A DNA stretch of 64,000 nucleotides, from NCBI RefSeq assembly GCF_010726955.1, contig NZ_AP022603.1, positions 1,302,001-1,366,000 of the forward strand, read 5' to 3'. Within the stretch, counting starts at the first letter, position 1. Every line of letters begins with the position of its first letter. Made by a program: the position numbers and the translations under genes. The notes under the pieces were generated by a model, which was not told where the DNA came from, did no database searches, and saw only the letters and a program-made list of their open reading frames with translations. Shown one piece after another: positions 8,470 through 17,166 of the stretch. This stretch comes from Mycolicibacterium fallax. Its GTDB lineage: Bacteria > Actinomycetota > Actinomycetes > Mycobacteriales > Mycobacteriaceae.

Positions 8470-9753
8470 ATGACTCGGCTGCCCGACACGGGTGCGAATG
8501 TGACTTCCCGGCGGCGCGGCCCGCGGTGGGTGTGGCAAGCGGCGATCCTGATCGCGTTCGGCGCGGTCTCCTGGTGGCTGTTCACCCACACCAACTACCG
8601 GATCGACATCGACGTGTACCGGATGGGCGGACGGGCCTGGCTCGACGGCAAGGAGCTCTACGCCGCCGGTTCGTCGTTCCACACCCAGGCCGGCATCGAC
8701 CTGCCGTTCACCTATCCCCCGCTGGCCGCGATCGTGTTCGCGCCGTTCGCCTGGCTGGGGTTGCCCGCGGCCAGCGCGCTGATCACCGGTATCACGCTGG
8801 TGCTGCTGGTGGTCTCGACGCAGATCGTGCTGGCCCGCCTGGGTGTGCCGGCCGGCGGCACCGCCGCCCGGTGGTGGCTGGCCGCGGCGATCACCGCGCC
8901 CGCCGCACTGCTGCTCGAACCCCTGCACGCCAACTTCGACTTCGGCCAGATCAACGTGGTGCTGATGACGCTGGTCATCGCCGACTGCGTGCCCCGGCGC
9001 ACCCCGTGGCCGCGGGGGCTGCTGATCGGTCTTGCCATCGCCGTGAAACTGACCCCGGCGGTGTTCCTGCTCTACTTCCTGCTGCACCGCGATTTCCGGG
9101 CGGCCCGCACCGCCCTGCTGTCCTTCCTGGCCGCCACCGCGCTCGGGTTCGCCCTGGCCTGGCGGGATTCGGTGCAGTACTGGACCACCACGATCCACGA
9201 CACCGACCGGATCGGCACCGCGACGCTGAACACCAACCAGAACATCTCCGCGGCGCTGGCCCGGCTGGGCCTGGCCGAGGGGCCGCGATTCCTGCTGTGG
9301 GCGGTGCTGTGCGTGCTGGTGCTGGCCGTCACGGTGTGGGCGGGCCGGTACACCGAGCGGGCCGGCGAATCGCTGCTGACGCTGATCGCCGTGGCGATGT
9401 TCGGTCTGGTGGTCTCGCCGGTGTCCTGGTCGCATCACTGGGTGTGGGTGTTGCCGACGCTGCTGACCCTCGCGGTGCTGGCCCGCCGCTGGCGCAGCGC
9501 CGGGTTGGCCGTGCTGACCGCCGCCGGACTGCTGCTGTTGACCAGCTACCCGCTGCTGCTGATGCCCGAGCACCGGGAGGCCGAGGCGGCGTGGTGGCGC
9601 CAGCTGATCGGCACGTCGTATCTGTGGTGGGCGCTGGCGGTCATCGTGGTGATCGGCGTGGTGTGCCGAACTCGGGCCCGGATCAGCCCGCCGCCGACTC
9701 CGGCAGGCGGGACCCCGACGGGGCCGGCCGCGCCGGCGCTGCGACCTCTTTGA
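8470..9753 (+). CDS. mptC: Alpha-(1->2)-mannosyltransferase MptC (GT-C, GT87 type)
   Basis: Polyprenyl-phosphomannose-dependent mannosyltransferase that adds alpha-1,2 mannose branches to lipomannan and mannosylated lipoarabinomannan at the outer face of the plasma membrane (known for Rv2181, also 427 aa). This protein has 427 residues and about ten hydrophobic segments. The first extracytoplasmic loop has [16 protein letters not shown] (about 38-53), the acidic GT-C catalytic region, then [24 protein letters not shown] (about 157-172) is typical of the family. The second ATG (8470) is preferred: GGAGG lies 6 bases before it. The 3' end overlaps the convergent acyltransferase gene by 71 bp. 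Confidence 0.88.
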   Translation: MTRLPDTGANVTSRRRGPRWVWQAAILIAFGAVSWWLFTHTNYRIDIDVYRMGGRAWLDGKELYAAGSSFHTQAGIDLPFTYPPLAAIVFAPFAWLGLPAASALITGITLVLLVVSTQIVLARLGVPAGGTAARWWLAAAITAPAALLLEPLHANFDFGQINVVLMTLVIADCVPRRTPWPRGLLIGLAIAVKLTPAVFLLYFLLHRDFRAARTALLSFLAATALGFALAWRDSVQYWTTTIHDTDRIGTATLNTNQNISAALARLGLAEGPRFLLWAVLCVLVLAVTVWAGRYTERAGESLLTLIAVAMFGLVVSPVSWSHHWVWVLPTLLTLAVLARRWRSAGLAVLTAAGLLLLTSYPLLLMPEHREAEAAWWRQLIGTSYLWWALAVIVVIGVVCRTRARISPPPTPAGGTPTGPAAPALRPL

Positions 9754-10411
9754 GCGTGGCCGCGTAGATGTCGACGTACTCCTGACCGGACAGTTCCATC
9801 AGCGAGTACATCACCTCGTCGATGACGGCGCGCTCGATGAACCGGTTGCCGGCCATCCCCTCGAACCGGGAGAAGTCCATCGGCTTGCCGAACCGCACCT
9901 CGACCTTGCCGAACCGCAGGCTCTTGGCGCCGGGCGGGTTGACCACGTCGGTGCCGACCATCGCGACCGGGATGACCGGGACGCCGGTCTCCAGGGCCAG
10001 CCTCGCCAGGCCGGTCTTGCCCTTGTACAGCCGACCGTCCGGGCTGCGGGTGCCCTCCGGGTACATGCCGAGCAGCTTGCCCTGGCTCAGGATGCGCTCG
10101 GCGGTCGCCAGCGCGGCCTGCGCGGCGTCGGCGTCGGCGCGGTCGATCGGTACCTGCCCGGCGACGGTGTAAAACCAGGCCAGCAACCGGCCCTTGACGC
10201 CGGTGCCGGTGAAGTACTCCTGCTTGGCCAGGAAGGTGATCCGGCGCCGCACCATCAGCGGCAGGTAGAAGCTGTCCATCACGGCCAGGTGATTGCTGGC
10301 CAGGATTGCCGGTCCGTCAACCGGCAGATGCTCCATGCCGCGTGTTTGCGGGCGGCCGATGACGTACAGCAGCGGTCCCAGGAAGATGTACTTGAACAGC
10401 CAGTACCACAT
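9683..10411 (-). CDS. PlsC-type 1-acyl-glycerol-3-phosphate acyltransferase, Rv2182c-like
   Basis: Acyltransferase of phospholipid synthesis, 242 residues (Rv2182c about 247). The NHxxxxD motif is NHLAVMD (H41, D46) and the second family motif is YPEGTRS near 117-123; IPVAMVGT and the RFGKP segment follow. The N-terminal [16 protein letters not shown] segment is a membrane anchor. ATG at 10411 is chosen because GGAGG lies 4 bases before it, although an in-frame ATG exists 36 bp upstream. The 3' end runs 71 bp into the antisense of mptC, so the two C-termini constrain each other. Confidence 0.88.
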   Translation of the reverse strand: MWYWLFKYIFLGPLLYVIGRPQTRGMEHLPVDGPAILASNHLAVMDSFYLPLMVRRRITFLAKQEYFTGTGVKGRLLAWFYTVAGQVPIDRADADAAQAALATAERILSQGKLLGMYPEGTRSPDGRLYKGKTGLARLALETGVPVIPVAMVGTDVVNPPGAKSLRFGKVEVRFGKPMDFSRFEGMAGNRFIERAVIDEVMYSLMELSGQEYVDIYAATLKEVAAPARPAPSGSRLPESAAG

Positions 10412-10520
10412 GCAGCCTCCCAGATTCTTCGGGCCAACTTTACCCACCGGGTACCAAGGCCGCGCACCGAAGCCGACCGCCGCCGGGCTCCGTCCCCGCC
10501 GGGCTCAGTCCTCGACGGGC

Positions 10521-10937
10521 TCAGTCCTCGACGGTGACCGGGATCGTCTGATACCGGCCGTTGGTGTTAGTCGTGTTGGTTGTCTCGGTGTTCGTTTTGC
10601 TGTCGTGTTCGGCCTCGGGCACCGGACCGCTCGGGTGTTCCGGGGCCGGCGGGGCCGGCGGTTCAGCAGCGCCGGCCTGATCCGGTGTCCCGACCATCAT
10701 CCGGACGACGGCCAGCAGCGCGACGCTGTGCTCGGCGACGACGCTCAGCAGCGGATGTTGCTCGCCGTTGATCAGCGCGGCCAGCGCGCAAACCGGGCAC
10801 CACACCTGCCGGCAGGCCCCCGGCTGCTCGCTGACCGCCCGGGCGGCGGCCGCCCGCACCGCCGGATCGATGCGGTCGAGGATGAGCTGCGCGAGTTGGC
10901 GCAGCTCCGGACCGATATCGCCGTGTGTACCGGTCAT
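10521..10937 (-). CDS. Small conserved protein, Rv2183c-like, with a CxxC pair
   Basis: A 138-residue protein: a helical domain (about 1-85) holding ACRQVWCPVCALAAL (Cys at about 41, 46 and 49), then a Pro/Glu/Thr/Asn-rich tail. The CPVC pair may bind zinc or be redox-active. The ATG overlaps the stop of the upstream ArsA-like ATPase gene (ATGA, 10934-10937), so the two are translationally coupled. It is the last gene of the set running leftward from 12630. No function is known to me. Confidence 0.75.
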   Translation of the reverse strand: MTGTHGDIGPELRQLAQLILDRIDPAVRAAAARAVSEQPGACRQVWCPVCALAALINGEQHPLLSVVAEHSVALLAVVRMMVGTPDQAGAAEPPAPPAPEHPSGPVPEAEHDSKTNTETTNTTNTNGRYQTIPVTVED

Positions 10938-12199
10938 GCGGGCCACACCTCCGGATTCGGTCGAAATCGCACGGTCAGTTCGGTGCCCCGCAGGGCGGCG
11001 TCGACGACGATGCAGCGCCGCAGCACCGATGCCAACCGGACGCGGCGTCGCATTCCGCCCACACCGATCACCAGATCGTCATCAACTCGGCCCAGGGTCA
11101 GCGAGCCGGAGTCCACCTGCGGCAACTCTAGTCGCATCCGGTAGACGGCGGTCAGCCCCGACCCCGATTCCCGGTCCACCACCGGCCGCAGCGGCCCCGG
11201 AGGCGCGGCGCCACCGCGGTGCCGGACGTTGTCGAGCAGCCGGGCCAGCGCACGCGGCCCGATCGGCTCCCCCGGCTGGTGCGGTGCCAGCACCAACTCG
11301 ATGTCGCCGATGGAGGCGGCGAGTTCGTCGAGCACCCGGCACTGTTCGGCGATCCGCGCGCTGTACCAGTCGAAGGCCGGGTGATCGGGCAGGTTGGTGT
11401 AGGCGTAGGACTCGTCCTGCAGCAGCACCTGGTTCACGATCAGCTGCGCGATCCGCACGCCCATCAGCGACAACGCGCTCAGGGTGCGTGTCGCCTCTGC
11501 CGCGACCACCTTCTCCGGGGTGAGCACCAGGTGCGCGGCGACCCGGTCACCGGCGGCCAGCAACTCGGCGAGCCGGTCCATCCCGGCGGTCATCCGCTCC
11601 AGCAGGTCGACCAGCCGGGCCGTCGGGCCGTCGGTGTCGGTGCTGAGCCGACGGTGCCGGGGCCAGGCCCGCTCCAGGTACAGGCCGAAGGTCGCAGGCA
11701 GGGTCAGCATCCGCAGCGCGTCGGCGGTGGAGGCGCAGTCGACGATGACGTGGTCCCAGGCCCCGGAGGCGGCGAGGTCGCCGACGGTGTGCAGGCCGAG
11801 CACCTCCTGGACGCCCGGTAGCGCGGACAACTCCTGGGGCGCCAGGTCGCCCAGCTCCGAGTCGGGAAACCGCGGGCCGACGGCGCCGGCCACCTCGACC
11901 CAGCCCTGTTCCAGCAGCGCCAGGGTGTCCAGCGCCAGCGCGTCGAGCAGGCCGCCGGGCGTCCCGGCCGGCGACGACGGGTCGGTGAACACCCGCACCG
12001 GATCGGGCAGCCCGGTCGGGGGCACCGAAACGCCGAGCACCTCGCCGAGCGAATGCGCCTGGTCGGTGGACACGATCAGCACCCGCTCGCCGCCGCTCGC
12101 GTCGCGCACGGCCGTCGCGCAGGCCAGCGTCGACTTACCGACGCCCCCCTTGCCGAGGAACAGGCTGATCCGGGCGGGCGCCGGCGGCGGCGAACTCAG
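10934..12199 (-). CDS. ArsA/GET3-like P-loop ATPase, Rv2184c-like
   Basis: A 421-residue deviant-Walker ATPase: ISLFLGKGGVGKST (residues 11-24) carries both lysines of the ArsA/MinD P-loop, followed by VLIVSTDQAHSLGEVLG (switch I) and HVIVDCASTADALRML (switch II-like). The family binds ATP as a dimer and often handles membrane proteins or metals, but the mycobacterial member has no proven substrate. The conserved N-terminus begins right after the upstream SRPBCC gene, where the only in-frame candidate is CTG at 12199, overlapping that gene's TGA (CTGA). The next ATG, GTG or TTG upstream is 222 bp further and would add non-conserved sequence. The start is therefore provisional. Confidence 0.82.
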   Translation of the reverse strand: MSSPPPAPARISLFLGKGGVGKSTLACATAVRDASGGERVLIVSTDQAHSLGEVLGVSVPPTGLPDPVRVFTDPSSPAGTPGGLLDALALDTLALLEQGWVEVAGAVGPRFPDSELGDLAPQELSALPGVQEVLGLHTVGDLAASGAWDHVIVDCASTADALRMLTLPATFGLYLERAWPRHRRLSTDTDGPTARLVDLLERMTAGMDRLAELLAAGDRVAAHLVLTPEKVVAAEATRTLSALSLMGVRIAQLIVNQVLLQDESYAYTNLPDHPAFDWYSARIAEQCRVLDELAASIGDIELVLAPHQPGEPIGPRALARLLDNVRHRGGAAPPGPLRPVVDRESGSGLTAVYRMRLELPQVDSGSLTLGRVDDDLVIGVGGMRRRVRLASVLRRCIVVDAALRGTELTVRFRPNPEVWPA

Positions 12200-12630
12200 C
12201 CCTCGGCCCGCTTCTTCAGGTCCTTGAGCGCGGTGTCGGTCAGCCGCCGCTCGGCCTTGCGCTTGAGCAGGCCGATCATCGGGATCATCAGGTCGACCGA
12301 CAGCTCGTAGGTCACCTCGGTGCCGCTGCCCTTGGGGGCCAGCTTGTAGGCCCCGTCCAGCGCCTTGAGCAGCGAGCTGGACACCAGCGACCAGCGCACC
12401 GAGGCGCGGTCGGCGGGCCACTCGTAGGCCAGCACCATGGTGTCCTTGAGCACCGCGGCGTCGAGCACCAGCCGCGCGGTCTTCGGGTTTCCGGCCTCGT
12501 CGACCTGGAGAACCTCGGTCTCCTTGTACTCCTTGACCCAGTCCGGGTAGGAGGCGATGTCGGCGATGACGTCCATCACCGCGCTCGGCTCCGCCTCGAT
12601 GTAAATGGTCTGTGCCGTCTTGTCCGCCAC
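12196..12630 (-). CDS. SRPBCC (START-like) lipid-binding protein, TB16.3 / Rv2185c-like
   Basis: 144 residues, the same length as Rv2185c (TB16.3). The SRPBCC/polyketide-cyclase fold is suggested by IYIEAEPSAVMDVIADIASYPDWVKEY read in parts from residue 9, and by the C-terminal amphipathic helix with LLKRKAERRLTDTALKDLKK. Such proteins bind hydrophobic ligands. It is followed immediately by the ArsA-like ATPase (CTGA overlap), suggesting the two act together. ATG start; the neighbour upstream is a second protein of the same type. Confidence 0.85.
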   Translation of the reverse strand: MADKTAQTIYIEAEPSAVMDVIADIASYPDWVKEYKETEVLQVDEAGNPKTARLVLDAAVLKDTMVLAYEWPADRASVRWSLVSSSLLKALDGAYKLAPKGSGTEVTYELSVDLMIPMIGLLKRKAERRLTDTALKDLKKRAEG

Positions 12631-12732
12631 GTTCGCGCTACCTGCCTGTTTCTGCCCGGCACTGCGCCGGTTTCCCGGCAGAAACGCTACCCGCCCGGCG
12701 GCCGCGGCGTCCGCGGCCCACCCCGATCGCGG

Positions 12733-13116
12733 TCAGACCCCCGGTGCGCAGCCGACCGGCCGGCCGGCCTCCAGCTCCGCTTTGACCTCGAAGGACATCT
12801 TCTTGCCCGCCACCCGGCGCCGATGGTTGAGCGCCGCGAGATCCAGGTTCGCGACATCGGTGCTGCCCGTGGGTTCGGCGTGCAGGTAGTAGTGCAGGAT
12901 CACCCCGTCCAGCATCGGTTCCAGCCAGATCTCCATGGTCCCGGTCAGCGACCCGGCGACCTGCCAGCGCACTCCGGCCGGGCCGCGTTCCTCGATCACC
13001 GCCAGCCTCAGGTCCGGCCACCACCGCCGCCAGCGCGCCGGATCGCCGACCACCGCTCCGACAAGCGCACCGTCTGCCGCCACAAACGTTTCGTCGGCCA
13101 CCTGGATGCTGTTCAC
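12733..13116 (-). CDS. SRPBCC-like conserved protein, Rv2186c-like
   Basis: 127 residues. The core shows VNSIQVADETFVAAD at the start, WRRWWPDLRLAV, a WLEPMLDGVILHYYLH strand pair and HRRRVAGKKMSFEVK, all seen in M. tuberculosis Rv2186c (about 129 aa). The GTG at 13116 is chosen because it gives this conserved start; an ATG six codons upstream is possible. The fold is probably a second START-like hydrophobic-ligand cavity. Divergent from fadD15 over 116 bp and upstream of the TB16.3-like gene on the same strand, 102 bp away. Ligand unknown. Confidence 0.8.
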   Translation of the reverse strand: MNSIQVADETFVAADGALVGAVVGDPARWRRWWPDLRLAVIEERGPAGVRWQVAGSLTGTMEIWLEPMLDGVILHYYLHAEPTGSTDVANLDLAALNHRRRVAGKKMSFEVKAELEAGRPVGCAPGV

Positions 13117-13191
13117 CGCCCTAGCTTCACACATCGGCTCCGGCCCTCCACCAATGGGTGAAGCCGCTCACATCCGCCCGGCCGAGGTGTC

Positions 13192-13197
13192 TAAGCT
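13192..13197 (+). promoter_or_regulatory. Candidate -10 for fadD15
   Basis: TAAGCT fits TANNNT and would give a leader of about 30 bases containing a GAGG ribosome-binding site before the GTG at 13233. Confidence 0.4.
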
Positions 13198-13232
13198 GTG
13201 CGTGAACCACAACATCGGAAGAGGTCCATCCC

Positions 13233-15044
13233 GTGCGCGAATTCAACGCTCCCGCATCCTTCGTCGTCGACGAAAAGGACAACGCGGTATCGGCGGTGTT
13301 CGAACACGAAAAGAACGACCCGCACTACCCGATTTTCCAGCGCCTGGTCGACGGGGTATGGACCAACGTGACCTGCGCGCAGGCCGCCGCCCAGATCCGG
13401 GGCGCCGCCCAGGGCCTGATCGCCCGCGGCGTTCAGCCCGGGGACCGGGTCGCGATCCTGTCCGCGACCCGCTACGAGTGGGCCATCCTCGATTACGCGG
13501 TGCTGTCGGTCGGCGCGCTGACCGTGCCGATCTACGAGACCTCCTCGCAGGACCAGATCCGTTGGGTGCTGCAGGACTCCGGTGCGGTGCTGCTGATCGC
13601 CGAGACCCCCGAACATGTTGCGATCGCCGCCGAGCTGCGCGCCGACCTGCCGGATCTGCGCGACGTGCTGACCCTGGAGGTCGCGCCGGGCGGCGACGCG
13701 CTGGCCGTGCTGACCGCCGACGGCGCCGACGTCGATCCGGCCGAGGTTGATCGCCGGGTCGCCGCGCTGCGCGCGTCGGATCCGGCGACGATGATCTACA
13801 CCTCGGGAACCACCGGCCGGCCCAAGGGCTGCCAGCTCACCCACTCCAACCTGATCTACGAGCTGCGCGGCGCCAAGGACGCGCTGCCGGACCTGCTGAG
13901 CCGCAATCAGCGACTGCTGGTGTTCCTGCCGCTGGCCCATGTGCTGGCCCGCGCGCTGGCCATCTCCGCCTTCCACAACCTGGTCACCGTCGGGTTCACC
14001 AGCGACATCAAGAACCTGGTACCGATGTTCTCGGTGTTCAAGCCGACCGTCGTGGTGTCGGTGCCGCGAGTGTTCGAGAAGGTGTACAACACCGCCGAGC
14101 AGAACGCCTTCAACGACGGCAAGGGCAAGATCTTCCGGATCGCCGCCGACACCGCGATCGCCTGGAGCGAAGCGCAGGACACCCCCGGCGGCCCGAGCCT
14201 GCTGCTGCGCGCCAAGCACGCGGTGTTCGACAAGTTGGTCTACCACAAGCTGCGGGCGGCCCTCGGCGGCGACTGCGGGGCCTCGGTGTCCGGTGGCGCG
14301 CCGCTGGGCGCGCGGTTGTGCCACTTCTACCGCGGCGTCGGACTGACCATCTATGAGGGCTACGGGCTGACCGAGACCTGCGCGGCCATCACCGTCAACC
14401 GGATCGGTGACATGCGGGTCGGCACCGTCGGAAAACTGTTGGGCGGCAACAGCATGCGCATTGCCGACGACGGCGAGGTGCTGGTCCGCGGCGGCGTGGT
14501 CTTCCACGGCTACTGGCAGAACGAGAAGGCCACCGCCGACGCGGTGCACGACGGCTGGTTCTACACCGGCGATCTCGGCTCGGTCGACGAGGACGGCTTC
14601 CTGACCATCACCGGCCGCAAGAAGGAAATCATCGTCACCGCCGGCGGCAAGAATGTCGCACCGGCGATCCTGGAGGATCAGCTGCGCGCACATCCGCTGA
14701 TCAGCCAGGCGATGGCCGTCGGCGATGCGCAGCCGTTCATCGCCGCGCTGATCACCATCGACCCGGAGGCGTGGGGCCCGTGGAAGGCGCACCACGGCAA
14801 GCCGGCCGAGGCAACGGTCGCCGAGCTGTCCACCGACCCCGATCTGACCGCCGAGATCGACCGGGCCATCGAGCACGCCAACCAGGCGGTGTCGCACGCG
14901 GAATCGATCCGCAAGTTCGTGATCCTGCCGGTGGACTTCACCATCGAGACCGGTGAGCTGACGCCCACCCTCAAGGTCAAGCGCAACGTGGTGGCCGAGA
15001 AGTTCGCCGACGACATCGCCGGGCTCTACGGCGGCCGCGGCTAG
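13233..15044 (+). CDS. fadD15: Long-chain fatty-acyl-CoA synthetase FadD15
   Basis: ATP-dependent activation of long-chain fatty acids to acyl-CoA through an acyl-adenylate. 603 residues (M. tuberculosis FadD15 about 600). Visible motifs: [11 protein letters not shown] (about 189-199, P-loop-like A3), GYGLTETCA (about 375-383, A5), GWFYTGDLG, and the [15 protein letters not shown] hinge (about 462-476); VKRNVV near the C-terminus supplies the catalytic Lys region. GTG at 13233 opens the conserved N-terminus. The gene stands alone between the divergent SRPBCC gene and the convergent pimB, with a hairpin between the latter. Confidence 0.9.
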   Translation: MREFNAPASFVVDEKDNAVSAVFEHEKNDPHYPIFQRLVDGVWTNVTCAQAAAQIRGAAQGLIARGVQPGDRVAILSATRYEWAILDYAVLSVGALTVPIYETSSQDQIRWVLQDSGAVLLIAETPEHVAIAAELRADLPDLRDVLTLEVAPGGDALAVLTADGADVDPAEVDRRVAALRASDPATMIYTSGTTGRPKGCQLTHSNLIYELRGAKDALPDLLSRNQRLLVFLPLAHVLARALAISAFHNLVTVGFTSDIKNLVPMFSVFKPTVVVSVPRVFEKVYNTAEQNAFNDGKGKIFRIAADTAIAWSEAQDTPGGPSLLLRAKHAVFDKLVYHKLRAALGGDCGASVSGGAPLGARLCHFYRGVGLTIYEGYGLTETCAAITVNRIGDMRVGTVGKLLGGNSMRIADDGEVLVRGGVVFHGYWQNEKATADAVHDGWFYTGDLGSVDEDGFLTITGRKKEIIVTAGGKNVAPAILEDQLRAHPLISQAMAVGDAQPFIAALITIDPEAWGPWKAHHGKPAEATVAELSTDPDLTAEIDRAIEHANQAVSHAESIRKFVILPVDFTIETGELTPTLKVKRNVVAEKFADDIAGLYGGRG

Positions 15045-15138
15045 CCGGTCAGCAGTACTAGCCGGTGCTCATACGGCCAGGCCCGCTGCGCAAACCCTCC
15101 GTACCTCCGGGTTTGCTTGCGACCTAGCCGGTCAGCAG
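15041..15138. repeat. 15-bp direct repeats at both gene ends
   Basis: The 15-mer CTAGCCGGTCAGCAG occurs at 15041-15055 and again at 15124-15138. The first copy covers the fadD15 stop; the second encodes, on the minus strand, the last residues (LLTG) and stop of pimB. It looks like a short duplication flanking the shared terminator. Confidence 0.75.
15090..15116. terminator. Bidirectional hairpin between fadD15 and pimB
   Basis: An 8-bp perfect stem, GCAAACCC (15090-15097) with GGGTTTGC (15109-15116), and an 11-base loop, placed between two convergent stops. Confidence 0.55.
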
Positions 15139-16266
15139 CCCGGCGAGCCGGTCGGTCCACAGGTCCCAACGCCACTGCCGGCACACCCACTCCCGGCCGG
15201 CGGCGCCCATCGCGGCGGCCCGGGTCGGATCGGCCAGCAGGTCAGCGACCGCCACGGTGATCTGCTCCAGGTCCCGGCCGTCGACGACGGTTCCGGTCTC
15301 GCCGTCGAGCACGGTTTCCGGCGCGCCACCGGAATCGCCTGCGACGACGGGGATTCCGGACGCCGACGCCTCCAGAAAGACGATGCCCAGGCCCTCCACG
15401 TCCAGGCCCGCGCCGCGAGTGCGACACGGCATGGCAAAGACGTCACCCATCGCGTAGTGCGCCGGCAGCTCGTGCCCGGGCACCCCGGCGGTGAACACCA
15501 CGTGCTCGGCCACGCCGTGCGCGGCGGCCAGGGCGTGCAGGTGTTCGGCGTAGGGGCCTCCGCCGACGATCACCAGGGCCGCACCCTCGACCCGGCGGCG
15601 GATCTCCGGCAGCGCCCGGATCAGCATGTCCTGGCCCTTGCGCGGCACCAGTCGGGAGACGCACACCACGGTGGGCCGACCGCCCAGCCGGTAGCGGTGG
15701 CGCAGTTCGGCGCGGGCGACCTGGTCGGGGGTGAACCGGTCGGTGTCGACGCCCGGCGGCAGGTGTTCCAGGGCCGCGTCGGGCCCGAACGCCGAGGCGA
15801 ATCGTCCGCGGGTGTAGCGGCTGACGAAGGTCACCGCGTCGGTGCCCTCGCCGATCCGGCGCAGCGCCGAGCGCGCCACCGGCAGCATCGACCAGCCGAC
15901 CTCGTGGCCGTGGGTGCTGGCGATGACCCGTCGGGCACCGGCGCCGCGAGCCCGCCCGGCCAGCAGCGCTAGCGGCGCGGCCGCCCCGAACCAGACCGTC
16001 TCGATGTCCCGTTCGGCGATCAGCGACCGCATCCGGGCGTCGACCGTCGGCTCCGGCAGCATCAGCGTGGTGGGGTGCCGAACCACGTCGTAGCCGCCAG
16101 TGCGCGCCGCCGCGTCGTAGTCGGCGCTGCCCTTCCATTTGGGGGCGTACACCGTGAGCCGGTGTTCGCCTTCGGCGGCCAGTCGGGTGACGAATTGCTC
16201 CAGGTAGGACTGGATGCCCCCGGGCCGGGGTGGGAAGTCATTGGTAACCAGCAGAACCCGCGTCAT
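15124..16266 (-). CDS. pimB: GDP-mannose-dependent phosphatidylinositol monomannoside mannosyltransferase PimB
   Basis: GT4-family (GT-B fold) glycosyltransferase that adds the second mannose to PI-mannoside on the cytoplasmic face, as shown for Rv2188c. 380 residues. It begins VLLVTNDFPPRPGGIQSYL, the acceptor-side glycine loop. The donor domain has CVSRLVPRKGQDMLI (about 221-235) with Arg and Lys for the phosphates, VIVGGGPY, and the EGLGIVFLEASASGIPV segment (about 309-325) with the GT4 EX7E acidic pair. ATG at 16266, with only a 27-bp gap to the next gene upstream, so it probably lies in a transcript with the RipC and peptidase-like genes. Confidence 0.9.
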   Translation of the reverse strand: MTRVLLVTNDFPPRPGGIQSYLEQFVTRLAAEGEHRLTVYAPKWKGSADYDAAARTGGYDVVRHPTTLMLPEPTVDARMRSLIAERDIETVWFGAAAPLALLAGRARGAGARRVIASTHGHEVGWSMLPVARSALRRIGEGTDAVTFVSRYTRGRFASAFGPDAALEHLPPGVDTDRFTPDQVARAELRHRYRLGGRPTVVCVSRLVPRKGQDMLIRALPEIRRRVEGAALVIVGGGPYAEHLHALAAAHGVAEHVVFTAGVPGHELPAHYAMGDVFAMPCRTRGAGLDVEGLGIVFLEASASGIPVVAGDSGGAPETVLDGETGTVVDGRDLEQITVAVADLLADPTRAAAMGAAGREWVCRQWRWDLWTDRLAGLLTG

Positions 16267-16293
16267 CGGAGGACAGGCTAGTCCAGCCGCGGA

Positions 16294-17166
16294 TCAGGCC
16301 GTCGCACGCCACTGCGCGAACAGCTCCGCGGGGTCGACCCCCAGCGTCCGGCGCAGCGCGGTGTCGGGGTCGGGATGGCCCGGTCCGGCGCCGGCCGCGT
16401 ACAGGGCCCGCAGCCGGTCGGGGCCGTAGCGCTCGGCGATGAACCGGGCCAGCAGCCAGGCCCGGTCGTAGCCGGCCGACAGCGCGGCTCCGGTGCCGGT
16501 GAAGTCGGCGTCGTCGGGCAGCCGGTCCGGTACCGCCGGGTGCCGGGGGGCGGGCCGGGCGACGTAGTCGGCGACGCCCTCCTGCAGCCAGCGCGGGGCG
16601 TCCAGGGCGGTGTGCGCGCGGGTGGCGTAGTGGAACAGCTCGTGGGTCAGCACGGTCTGCAACGCGTCGTCGCCGATGCCCGCCGCGCCGGGGGCGATGA
16701 CGATGGCCTGGCCGGCGGCGATGCCGCGGGCGGGGTCGACCCAGCCGGCGACCGCGGCGGCCGCCATCGGCTCGCTCAGCCCGGTGCGGGCGGTGAACTC
16801 CCGGTCGCTGTCGACGGTCTCGATGACGATCTCGGTCGGCCAGTCGGTGCCCCAGAAGCCGTCGACGGCGGTGATCGCGGCGCCGATGTGCGCGGTCACC
16901 CGCTGCCGGATCGGGCCGGGGGCACCGCCGACGATGATGCGGCGGCCCTCGATGGTCGGCGGGACCGGTTCCGGCGCGGCTGCGCCGGCGGGGGCGGGCG
17001 GCGCGGCGCGGGGCGCCGGGTCCGGCGGCGCCGCGCCGAGCTGGGTCAGCGCGGCCAGCCCGGTGGCGACGAGCACGGCGGCCAGCACCGGCCGGGCCCA
17101 CCCGGGGCGGGCGGGCGCGGCGGCGGGCTCAGTACCGGCGGGCGTTGTAGAACGGGCCGGCGGCAT
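16294..17166 (-). CDS. Membrane-anchored HExxH metallopeptidase-like protein, Rv2189c-like
   Basis: 290 residues: an N-terminal Pro/Ala-rich cytoplasmic stretch, one hydrophobic anchor (WARPVLAAVLVATGLAALTQ, about 24-43), an Ala/Pro linker and an extracytoplasmic domain. HELFHYAT (175-182) is a HExxH zinc-peptidase motif in the peptidase MA style, and WLQEGVADYVA (about 192-202) supplies a downstream Glu of the gluzincin pattern. A zinc protease is therefore plausible, although no substrate is known. ATG at 17166 lies inside the end of ripC (38-bp overlap). The frame extends upstream, but that part is antisense-like. M. tuberculosis Rv2189c is annotated only as hypothetical, about 257 aa. Confidence 0.78.
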   Translation of the reverse strand: MPPARSTTPAGTEPAAAPARPGWARPVLAAVLVATGLAALTQLGAAPPDPAPRAAPPAPAGAAAPEPVPPTIEGRRIIVGGAPGPIRQRVTAHIGAAITAVDGFWGTDWPTEIVIETVDSDREFTARTGLSEPMAAAAVAGWVDPARGIAAGQAIVIAPGAAGIGDDALQTVLTHELFHYATRAHTALDAPRWLQEGVADYVARPAPRHPAVPDRLPDDADFTGTGAALSAGYDRAWLLARFIAERYGPDRLRALYAAGAGPGHPDPDTALRRTLGVDPAELFAQWRATA

